From Phycisphaera sp. (GTDB taxonomy: Bacteria > Planctomycetota > Phycisphaerae > Phycisphaerales > Phycisphaeraceae): a stretch of 8,429 bases of DNA. The notes below the pieces were generated by a model that saw nothing but the letters and a program-made list of their open reading frames with translations, did not search any database and was not told where the DNA came from. A program made the translations under genes and the position numbers. Shown in pieces: positions 1 to 5,405 of this stretch; the first letter of the stretch is position 1; each line of letters begins with the position of its first letter. The stretch spans positions 1 to 8,429 of the forward strand of contig JARFRI010000370.1 in the NCBI GenBank assembly GCA_029287335.1. The letters are read 5' to 3'.

Positions 1-630
1 GATGTCTTTTTCGGTGATCGTGGTGCCTTTGTCGGCTTGATCGAAGTAGTAGGCCTTCATCTCAACGAGGTCGATGACGCCTTCAAAGGAGTCGGCCTTA
101 CCGATGGGGTACTGGACCATGACCGCCGGTGCTGCGAGGCGCTCGCCGATGGTGCCAAAGGCGTAGTCGAAGTCGGCACCCATCTTGTCCATCTTGTTGA
201 TGAAGCAGATGCGCGGGACCTTGTAGCGGACGGCCTGACGCCAAACGGTTTCGGATTGTGCTTCGACGCCTTCTTTGCCATCAAAGACGACGACCGCGCC
301 GTCGAGGACCCGCATGGAGCGTTCGACTTCCATGGTGAAGTCGACGTGGCCTGGGGTGTCGATGAGGTTACAGGTGTACTCGACGCCGTTGCGTGTCCAC
401 GGGCAGGTGGTTGCGGCGGAGGTGATCGTGATGCCACGCTCCTGCTCGTCCTGCATGTGGTCCATGGTGGCGGTGCCTTCGTGGACTTCGCCGACCTTGT
501 AGGACTTGCCGGTGTAAAAGAGGACGCGTTCGGTGGTGGTGGTCTTGCCCGCATCGATGTGGGCGCAGATACCGAAGTTGCGTGTTTTTTCGAGTCGTGT
601 GTTTTTGCCGGTGGTGGTCGCGGTGGACAT
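1..630 (-). CDS. fusA: Elongation factor G, N-terminal 210 residues (3' end outside window)
   Basis: This is the GTPase that drives tRNA-mRNA translocation on the ribosome in the cytoplasm; it also acts with RRF in ribosome recycling. The translated G domain shows every GTP-binding motif: P-loop AHIDAGKT at residues 23-30, switch I around 57-69 ending in ERGITI, G3 box DTPGH at 91-95 and G4 box NKMD at 145-148. The stretch from [12 protein letters not shown] onward is typical of canonical bacterial EF-G. The ATG at 630-628 is supported by AGGGA at 641-637, six bases upstream. The gene runs off the left edge in frame, so roughly two thirds of a usual ~700-aa protein is missing. Its upstream neighbour is mutL rather than rpsG, so this copy is outside a classical str operon. 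Planctomycetes often carry several EF-G paralogues, so which paralogue this is cannot be fixed from the N-terminus alone, although motifs look canonical. Confidence 0.96.
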   Translation of the reverse strand, partial: MSTATTTGKNTRLEKTRNFGICAHIDAGKTTTTERVLFYTGKSYKVGEVHEGTATMDHMQDEQERGITITSAATTCPWTRNGVEYTCNLIDTPGHVDFTMEVERSMRVLDGAVVVFDGKEGVEAQSETVWRQAVRYKVPRICFINKMDKMGADFDYAFGTIGERLAAPAVMVQYPIGKADSFEGVIDLVEMKAYYFDQADKGTTITEKDI

Positions 631-692
631 CGTCGTTCCCTGGGTAGGGGGTTTAGTTGGGCCGATGTCAGCGGCGACACCGGTCGTGCCCG

Positions 693-735
693 CCAGCGGG
701 TGCTGGGAAAGGGCGATTCATGGCCCTTTTGGGCC
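693..735 (-). promoter_or_regulatory. Competing hairpins in the fusA leader
   Basis: In the minus-strand transcript, hairpin B (735-722: GGCCC, loop AAAA, GGGCC) is made first. Hairpin A (729-708: AAAGGGC, 8-nt loop, GCCCTTT) shares bases 722-729 with it, so the two cannot form together. A third small hairpin (706-693: CCAGC, 4-nt loop, GCTGG) follows. Such mutually exclusive stems are the usual layout of attenuators or of ribosomal-protein or EF-responsive leaders, but there is no clear poly-U run, so ordinary intrinsic termination is not obvious. An alternative reading is a relic terminator for mutL read-through. Function is inferred. Confidence 0.4.
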
Positions 736-815
736 GAATTAACGGTTTGGAAGCGGTCTGCCCCCACACGGCAGCTGCGCATACCGCGCAGGCCCCGATA
801 GCGGGAGAATCGAAT

Positions 816-843
816 AGTCTAGCGAGATGGGCGGCAAGGTCAA
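816..843 (-). promoter_or_regulatory. Sigma70-type promoter for fusA
   Basis: On the minus strand TTGACC (843-838) is followed after 16 bp by TAGACT (821-816), a good -35/-10 pair. The predicted transcript starts near 809, giving a leader of about 180 nt before the fusA ATG at 630. The promoter begins 12 bp past the mutL stop codon, so fusA can be transcribed independently of mutL. The match is by eye; no start site has been measured. Confidence 0.6.
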
Positions 844-855
844 GGGTGAGGGGCG

Positions 856-2778
856 TCAACTCCGCCCAAACTGCCGTTCCAAATCCTTGAGCGACAACCG
901 CAGCGTCGTCGGCCTGCCGTGCGGGCAGTTGCTGCTGCGTTCGATCTGGTCGCGCTTGGCCAGCAGGGCAGCAAGTTCCTGCTCGCTCATCTTGTCGCCA
1001 GCCTTGATCGCGGCTTTGCAACTCATCATGTCCAGGACTTCATGCAGGGCCGCTTCTTCGGGCAGTTGCTGATCGCTGCCGGACCCGGAAGTGCCCAGGT
1101 CGAGCTTGTCGAACGCGCCGGCCTCGGCCTTGTCCAAGAGCTCTTCCATGAACGGCCCGACCTTCACGTTACGCGAGAACAACAGCGACGGGAACGCATG
1201 GATGGCGACCTGCCCTGGGCCGATCGGGTCGGCCTCGATGCCTAAGCGTTCCAGCAGCGGACGCAACTCATCAAGCTTGGCTTGCCGGGCATCGTCAGCT
1301 TTGACGACCTCGGGCATCAAGAGACGCTGGCTTTCTAGGGAAGCCTGATCTTCGAGGATGCGTTTGCGGAGTTCCTCGAACATGACGCGTTCGTGCAGGG
1401 CGTGCTGATCGATGATGACCAGGCCGTGCTCGTCCTGCGTGACGACGTAGCTGTCGTGGATTTGGAGGATGGAGAGGTGGCTGGGTGTCAGGTGTTGGGT
1501 GTTGGGCTTTTCTTCAGAAGCCGCTTGTCGGCTTAGCAGTTGCTCCTCAAACGCATCGTCCTCGGCCGACACTTCCTCGGGCGTCTCTTCCTTGAGCTGC
1601 CGCTTCACTTCGGAATAGACAAAGCCTTTTTGCTTGGGGTCCATCGCCTTGAAGTAGTCGACAAAATCATCAGTCGAGCGGATCGGCGGCGGGGCGGTTT
1701 GGACACCACCGCCATCCATCGAGCCAAGCTGCGGGATCGTTGGGCGAAACGTCGCGGCGGGGGTGAGGTCCGCGCCGAGCAACCGCTGCCGAAGTGCCGT
1801 CAGTACCAACCCATGTACGTGAGATGGGTGGCGAAAACGTACCTCCGCCTTCTGCGGGTGGACGTTGACATCGACGTGTGACGGGTCGAGATCGATAAAC
1901 AGTACGACCATCGGGAACTTGTCCGGCGGCATCAGCCCGCGGTAGGCCTCCTTGATCGCGTGCATCAAGTTGCGGTCCTTGATCGGCCGACCATTGATGC
2001 ACACATGCTGAAACTTACTCGTCGCACGAGCCAGTGAAGGCAGTCCCGAGAGTCCCCAGCAGTGCGCGCTGCCGCGCGAGGGATCGTCCTGATGATCAAA
2101 CTCAAGCAAGCCCTCTTCGAGGTCTTTGCCCAGCAGGTCGATGCATCGCTCGCGTCGTGATTGATTCCGCGGGAGGTCGCGGACGGTTCGGCCGTTGTGC
2201 GTCAGGGTGAACCCGCAGTCGGGGTTGACCATCGCGATACGGGCCAGGGTGTCGTTGATGTGGCCAAACTCGCTGGCGGGCGAGCGCATGAACTTGCGGC
2301 GGGCGGGCGTGTTGAAGAACAGATCACGTACTTCGATGACGGTGCCGGGCTTGCCGGAGGCGGGGGTCGGGCCAGTGACAGCATCGCCTTCGACTTCGAG
2401 GACGGCTGCCGCCTCAGCGATGCCTGCTTCGGTGGTCGGGCGGGAGGTGATGCGAAGTCGCGAGATCGACGCGATGGAGGCGAGCGCTTCGCCTCGGAAG
2501 CCGAGTGTGCCGATCGCTTCCAATTCATCGGCGGCGGTGATCTTACTTGTCGCATGCGGCGACACGGCCAGCGTCAATTCATCCGCCGCGATACCGATGC
2601 CATCATCGCTGATGCGGATGAGCTGGGCCCCGCCTTCTTCGATGGCGATATTGATGTGCGTCGCACCGGCGTCTAGTGCATTCTCGACCAGTTCCTTGAC
2701 CACGCTCGCTGGCCGCTCGATCACCTCGCCCGCGGCGATCTGGTTGATGACAAGCGTAGGCAGGGTGCGGATGGGCAT
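856..2778 (-). CDS. mutL: DNA mismatch repair protein MutL, endonuclease type
   Basis: MutL is the ATPase that couples mismatch recognition by MutS to strand incision. This 640-aa protein has an N-terminal GHKL ATPase with E29 and N33 in KELVENALDAGA, DDGIG at 58-62 and GFRGEALASI at 93-102, aligned residue for residue with E. coli MutL as I recall it. A variable linker spans about 335-432. The C-terminal domain carries the metal-binding nuclease motif DQHAxxExxxxE at 457-468, SCKAAIK at 586-592 and CPHGRP at 618-623, plus a sliding-clamp-binding motif QRLLMP at 484-489. This is therefore a nicking MutL of the kind found in bacteria without MutH, and strand choice probably depends on the clamp. 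The reading frame is open to 2991, but the start is set at 2778 because MPIRTLPTLVINQIAAGEV is the conserved N-terminus. No Shine-Dalgarno is visible. The gene lies 25 bp after the upstream uncharacterised gene and probably also has its own leaderless promoter. Confidence 0.97.
   Translation of the reverse strand: MPIRTLPTLVINQIAAGEVIERPASVVKELVENALDAGATHINIAIEEGGAQLIRISDDGIGIAADELTLAVSPHATSKITAADELEAIGTLGFRGEALASIASISRLRITSRPTTEAGIAEAAAVLEVEGDAVTGPTPASGKPGTVIEVRDLFFNTPARRKFMRSPASEFGHINDTLARIAMVNPDCGFTLTHNGRTVRDLPRNQSRRERCIDLLGKDLEEGLLEFDHQDDPSRGSAHCWGLSGLPSLARATSKFQHVCINGRPIKDRNLMHAIKEAYRGLMPPDKFPMVVLFIDLDPSHVDVNVHPQKAEVRFRHPSHVHGLVLTALRQRLLGADLTPAATFRPTIPQLGSMDGGGVQTAPPPIRSTDDFVDYFKAMDPKQKGFVYSEVKRQLKEETPEEVSAEDDAFEEQLLSRQAASEEKPNTQHLTPSHLSILQIHDSYVVTQDEHGLVIIDQHALHERVMFEELRKRILEDQASLESQRLLMPEVVKADDARQAKLDELRPLLERLGIEADPIGPGQVAIHAFPSLLFSRNVKVGPFMEELLDKAEAGAFDKLDLGTSGSGSDQQLPEEAALHEVLDMMSCKAAIKAGDKMSEQELAALLAKRDQIERSSNCPHGRPTTLRLSLKDLERQFGRS
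1484..1504. repeat. Three tandem heptamers inside mutL
   Basis: Plus-strand units GGTGTCA, GGTGTTG and GGTGTTG sit head to tail, the last two identical. They encode part of the MutL linker (residues 426-432, around PNTQHLTP), between the ATPase and nuclease domains. Because the unit is seven bases, gain or loss of one copy would shift the frame and remove the nuclease domain. Confidence 0.6.
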
Positions 2779-2784
2779 CGATAG

Positions 2785-2812
2785 ATTGTAGGGCACTGGC
2801 TCATCAAGCCAA
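2785..2812 (-). promoter_or_regulatory. Predicted leaderless promoter of mutL
   Basis: On the minus strand TTGGCT (2812-2807) is spaced 16 bp from TACAAT (2790-2785), which differs from TATAAT at one base. Seven bases past the -10 lies the A of the mutL ATG (2778), so transcript and reading frame would start together. The absence of any Shine-Dalgarno before mutL fits this. The -35 lies inside a perfect hairpin (CAAGCC, AAC, GGCTTG; 2805-2819) at the 3' end of the upstream gene. Confidence 0.5.
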
Positions 2813-3673
2813 CGGCTTGCCCGGCGAACAGGCCAGCTCATCATGCATCGCCAGTACCGGCGCGATCTCGGGGTGGACAACCGCGTTGCCCCAGGGTTCA
2901 TCGGATAGGGGTTCGCAGGCGGCGTAGCCCGTACTGCGAGAGTCGTAGACTTTCTTCCACTGATCGAAGGCTGCCTGCTTGCCAGAATCAAAAAACGGGA
3001 ACGACCTCGGCGGGTTGTCCATGCCGATCCGCCAAGGCTTGGGCGTCAGCCGGGCACGAAAGCTTTGTTGCGATCGGCAGAGCGTGACGTAAAGCGGGTC
3101 GCTATCAAAGGCACGCATCAGCCGTTGCGCCTCGTCCGAGTTTGGCTGCATGGGGCGGCTGGTGACCAAGCCGCGGAATCCAGCGGGTGTTCGGTAAACC
3201 TTCATGCCCAGGCCTTGCTGCGAGGCGATGGTGTTCTGAATCCGCGCTTCAGGCGGTTGCTTGTCTTCCTGTGTCGGCGGCTTCATACCAAAGAGCCGAC
3301 CAATCAGTCCGGGCACTGGCGGCGGCGGGGGGACATCGATATCAATGAACATCGCACTGGCGGTGTTCATCACGTAGGCCCCGTAGACGTTCTGCGTGAT
3401 CACGGCAGCACGCTTCCCATCGATCTGCATCTCATCGACGACCGGCTCGCGCAGCGGGCGGTCCGCGTAGTACTGCTCCCGCAGGGAGAACATGTCGTCG
3501 TTGCTGTTGAATCGCTCGGCAATCCGCCTGGCACGTTTCAAAGCCATGTCACGTGCATCGGCCTGGCTGGTGTCGGACCAGCCGATGCCGTAGAAACCGA
3601 ATCCGTCGTCTTGATCGAGTTCACGACCCGAGTCGTCAACCAACGCACGTGCCCAGTAAGCGGGGATTTGCAT
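2804..3673 (-). CDS. Conserved protein of unknown function, 289 aa
   Basis: I do not recognise a characterised function. The sequence resembles a family of hypothetical proteins that I recall from planctomycetes and some proteobacteria. Likely conserved blocks are GWSDTSQADA (31-40), DRPLREPV (71-78), QNVYGAYVMNT (94-104), FIDIDV (109-114), YRTPAGFRGLVTS (160-172), DPLYVTLCR (192-200), FRARLTPKPWR (205-215) and HPEIAPVLAMHDE (267-279). A proline run (115-119) precedes a charged, variable stretch to about 143. There is no signal peptide or membrane segment, so it is probably cytoplasmic. The order of an acidic DxD strand followed by an 'RTPxGfR-LVTS' strand loosely recalls archaeo-eukaryotic primase-type active sites; that is speculation. 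The start at 3673 keeps the conserved-looking MQIPAYWA N-terminus and matches a -10 box six bases upstream; GAGG is present but only two bases from the ATG. The gene ends in TGATGA, 25 bp before mutL, suggesting cotranscription. Confidence 0.85.
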   Translation of the reverse strand: MQIPAYWARALVDDSGRELDQDDGFGFYGIGWSDTSQADARDMALKRARRIAERFNSNDDMFSLREQYYADRPLREPVVDEMQIDGKRAAVITQNVYGAYVMNTASAMFIDIDVPPPPPVPGLIGRLFGMKPPTQEDKQPPEARIQNTIASQQGLGMKVYRTPAGFRGLVTSRPMQPNSDEAQRLMRAFDSDPLYVTLCRSQQSFRARLTPKPWRIGMDNPPRSFPFFDSGKQAAFDQWKKVYDSRSTGYAACEPLSDEPWGNAVVHPEIAPVLAMHDELACSPGKPLA

Positions 3674-3679
3674 GGCCTC

Positions 3680-3685
3680 ATTCTA
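3680..3685 (-). promoter_or_regulatory. -10 box for the 289-aa unknown gene (leaderless)
   Basis: The minus strand reads TAGAAT at 3685-3680, one base from TATAAT, with six bases to the ATG at 3673. This puts the expected transcription start on the start codon. No convincing -35 is seen; it would fall near the rsmA start codon. Confidence 0.45.
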
Positions 3686-3688
3686 ACG

Positions 3689-3700
3689 CGGCTACACTCG
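3689..3700 (+). promoter_or_regulatory. -10 region of rsmA (near-leaderless)
   Basis: CGGCTACACTCG contains the -10-like TACACT (3693-3698). The rsmA ATG lies ten bases beyond the box, leaving a leader of only about four nucleotides. The identical 12-mer recurs before the gene at 5406. A weak -35 (TTGCAT, 3668-3673) is 19 bp upstream. It stands seven bases from the -10 of the divergent gene. Confidence 0.5.
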
Positions 3701-3708
3701 TCATTCTC

Positions 3709-4509
3709 ATGGCCCAGACCCTCTCCGAAATCAAGCAGCTCCTAGTCAACCACGGCCTGCGCCCGAAGAAAAAGTTCGGCCAGAACTTCCTGCACGACGG
3801 CAACCATATGGCCAAGATCATGGATGCTGCCAGGCTCTCACCCGGCGACACCGTCCTCGAAGTCGGGCCCGGCACTGGGGCACTGACCGAACGCCTCGTC
3901 GAAGCAGGGGCACACGTTGTCGCGGTGGAGATCGACCGGGATATGGAGGCGATCCTGCAGGCTCGTTTGGGCGATAAGATCGCGCTACACATCGGCGATG
4001 CTTTGGATGGCAAGCACGCGATCAACCGTGAGGTGTTGGCGTTGTTGGGTGATCGGCCGTTTAAGCTGATCGCGAACCTGCCGTACAACATCGCCTCGCC
4101 ATTGATTGCCAATCTTGCAATCGATCATCTGAGCATGACGGGTATGGTCGTGATGATTCAGAAAGAGGTGGCGGATCGGTTGCTGTCTCCGCCGGGGACC
4201 AAGGCGTATGGGCCGTTGGGTATTTTGATCCAAGCATTGTTTGAGGTGCAGCGGGTGGGTGTGCTCAAGCCGGGGTGTTTCTACCCGCCGCCTTCGATCG
4301 ACTCGGCCGTGGTCGCGATGCATCGGCGGGACCAGCCGCTGTGTGAGGATGCCAAGGCGTTGGGCGAGCTGCTGCACAAGCTCTTTAGTAAACGCCGAAA
4401 GCAGCTCGGCTCGATCCTCGGGCGCGAAGCGCAGCTACCCGATGGCGTAGATCACAACATGCGGCCCGAGCAGTTGAGTGTGGGGCAGTTATGTGAGATG
4501 GCGCGTTAG
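3709..4509 (+). CDS. rsmA: 16S rRNA dimethyladenosine transferase RsmA (KsgA)
   Basis: RsmA transfers four methyl groups from SAM to two adjacent adenines in the 3'-terminal helix of 16S rRNA (A1518 and A1519 in E. coli numbering), a late step and checkpoint in 30S subunit assembly. The 266-aa length is normal. Visible motifs are KKKFGQNFL (20-28), SAM motif I EVGPGTG (51-57), acidic EID (74-76) for ribose binding, GDAL (97-100), the catalytic NLPY (123-126), QKEVADRL (151-158), FYPPPSIDSAVV (191-202) and LFSKRRKQL (225-233). The frame is open upstream to 3553, but that extension reads antisense to the neighbouring gene and lacks family similarity. MAQTLSEIKQLL at 3709 gives the expected N-terminus. 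No Shine-Dalgarno is present; a -10 box ten bases upstream suggests a nearly leaderless mRNA. It is divergent from the unknown gene with only 35 bp between start codons, and its stop codon lies in the left arm of an inverted repeat. Confidence 0.96.
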   Translation: MAQTLSEIKQLLVNHGLRPKKKFGQNFLHDGNHMAKIMDAARLSPGDTVLEVGPGTGALTERLVEAGAHVVAVEIDRDMEAILQARLGDKIALHIGDALDGKHAINREVLALLGDRPFKLIANLPYNIASPLIANLAIDHLSMTGMVVMIQKEVADRLLSPPGTKAYGPLGILIQALFEVQRVGVLKPGCFYPPPSIDSAVVAMHRRDQPLCEDAKALGELLHKLFSKRRKQLGSILGREAQLPDGVDHNMRPEQLSVGQLCEMAR

Positions 4510-4573
4510 CCGGCGGGCTTGTCCCGCCGCTGCACCGGTCGCTAACGATCGGCGGGGCAAGCGCGCTGGCTAA
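4506..4573. repeat. REPIN-like imperfect inverted repeat after rsmA
   Basis: The left arm (4506-4529) and the reverse complement of the right arm (4550-4573) match at 21 of 24 positions, around a 20-nt centre. The left arm is itself a hairpin, GGCGGG-CTTGT-CCCGCC. A perfect 7-bp pairing, CGTTAGC (4504-4510) with GCTAACG (4541-4547), allows an alternative fold. Two inverted GC-rich palindromic units with a short centre is the form of a REPIN (paired REP elements moved by RAYT transposases). It covers the rsmA stop codon and may also end rsmA transcription, although no T-run follows. Calling it a dispersed repeat requires other copies in the genome, which are not visible here. Confidence 0.6.
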
Positions 4574-4578
4574 TCATG

Positions 4579-4607
4579 TTGCCTCAATGCAATACGCAGC
4601 CTACAGT
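4579..4607 (+). promoter_or_regulatory. Promoter of the family-2 glycosyltransferase
   Basis: TTGCCT (4579-4584), a 17-bp spacer and TACAGT (4602-4607) form a sigma70-like promoter. The leader would be about 18 nt and contains GGAG (4621-4624), seven bases before the ATG at 4632. This contrasts with the leaderless arrangement of neighbouring genes. Confidence 0.55.
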
Positions 4608-4631
4608 TGATTACTTCTCTGGAGCGCTTGT

Positions 4632-5384
4632 ATGAAAACCCTCGTCGCGATCCCCGTCTACAACGAACAAAAATATGTGGCGAAGGTGATTGAGAAGGTG
4701 GCCAAGCACGCCCAGAACATCCTCGCCATCGACGACGGCTCGACGGACTACACGCCGATGCTCCTGGCTATGCAGCCGGTCGACGTGATCCGCAACCGCA
4801 CCAACCGTGGCTATGGCACCGCCCTGCGCATGGCTTTCCGCTGGGCGCAGATGTACCACTACGACTGGGTCATCACCATGGACTGCGATGAACAGCACGA
4901 GCCCGAGTCACTGCCAGATTTCTTCACAGCGATTAGGGCCGACGACGCCGACGTGATCAACGGCAGTCGATACATCTGCCCCGAACTCTGCGGCGACCCG
5001 CCCCCGGCCGAGCGACGCAAAATCAACCAGACGATCACCGGCTGGGCCAATCAGGGTCTGGGCTACAACATCACCGATGCCTTCTGCGGCTTCCGTGCCT
5101 ACCGCGTCAGCGCACTGGATCGGCTCGACCTCGACGAAGACGGCTACGCCATCCCGCTGCAGCAGTGGGTGCAGTTCGCTGCCAACGGCCTGCGCGTCAA
5201 AGAGGTGCCAATTAAGCTGATCTACAACGACCCCAACCGCACCTTCGGAGGCGTGCTGGATGACGCGGAGCAGCGACTGGCCCACTACCGAGAAGTTTTC
5301 GAGAGCGAGTTGGCCAAGCACACAGAGTTTGGTGAAGCTGTCATCGACAAGCTTTTGCAGGACTCGGCAAAGTCTGCGGGCTGA
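4632..5384 (+). CDS. Family-2 glycosyltransferase, dolichol-phosphate-mannosyltransferase-like
   Basis: This is predicted to transfer a sugar from a nucleotide-sugar donor to an acceptor, possibly a polyprenyl phosphate. The 250-aa protein is a single GT-A domain: AIPVYNE at 6-12, DDGSTD (34-39) in the nucleotide-binding region, NRGYG (58-62), the metal-binding DCD at 84-86 followed by EQHEPE, GSRY (111-114) and DAFCGFRAYRV (149-159). Residues 171-194 (GYAIPLQQW to EVPI) resemble the acceptor region of polyprenol-phosphate glycosyltransferases, and NRTFGGVLDD (202-211) with RLAHYREVF (215-223) resembles their C-terminal RSFGG-type segment. There is no membrane helix, unlike the longer DPM-type enzymes with membrane anchors, so it is cytosolic or peripheral. 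Start choice is supported by GGAG seven bases upstream and by a promoter at 4579-4607. The next gene begins 21 bp after the stop and may be cotranscribed. Donor and acceptor cannot be told from sequence. Confidence 0.9.
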   Translation: MKTLVAIPVYNEQKYVAKVIEKVAKHAQNILAIDDGSTDYTPMLLAMQPVDVIRNRTNRGYGTALRMAFRWAQMYHYDWVITMDCDEQHEPESLPDFFTAIRADDADVINGSRYICPELCGDPPPAERRKINQTITGWANQGLGYNITDAFCGFRAYRVSALDRLDLDEDGYAIPLQQWVQFAANGLRVKEVPIKLIYNDPNRTFGGVLDDAEQRLAHYREVFESELAKHTEFGEAVIDKLLQDSAKSAG

Positions 5385-5386
5385 TC

Positions 5387-5398
5387 CGGCTACACTCG
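5387..5398 (+). promoter_or_regulatory. Near-leaderless -10 region before the 456-aa unknown gene
   Basis: CGGCTACACTCG is identical to the 12-mer before rsmA. TACACT (5391-5396) lies nine bases before the ATG at 5406, predicting a leader of about three nucleotides. This also argues for 5406 over the in-frame ATG at 5400, which is only three bases from the box. No clear -35 is seen. Confidence 0.45.
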
Positions 5399-5405
5399 CA
5401 TGCGT

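Noticed and set aside
37..801. Long plus-strand open frame of 254 codons (and a second minus-strand frame, 57-782).
   Set aside because: Both are shadows of fusA and its leader; residue composition is low-complexity and the fusA frame has all GTPase motifs.
2779..2991. 71-residue N-terminal extension of MutL.
   Set aside because: It overlaps the upstream gene in another frame, has no MutL similarity, and the conserved N-terminus starts at 2778.
3553..3708. 52-residue N-terminal extension of RsmA.
   Set aside because: It is antisense to the neighbouring gene and RsmA's normal N-terminus begins at 3709.
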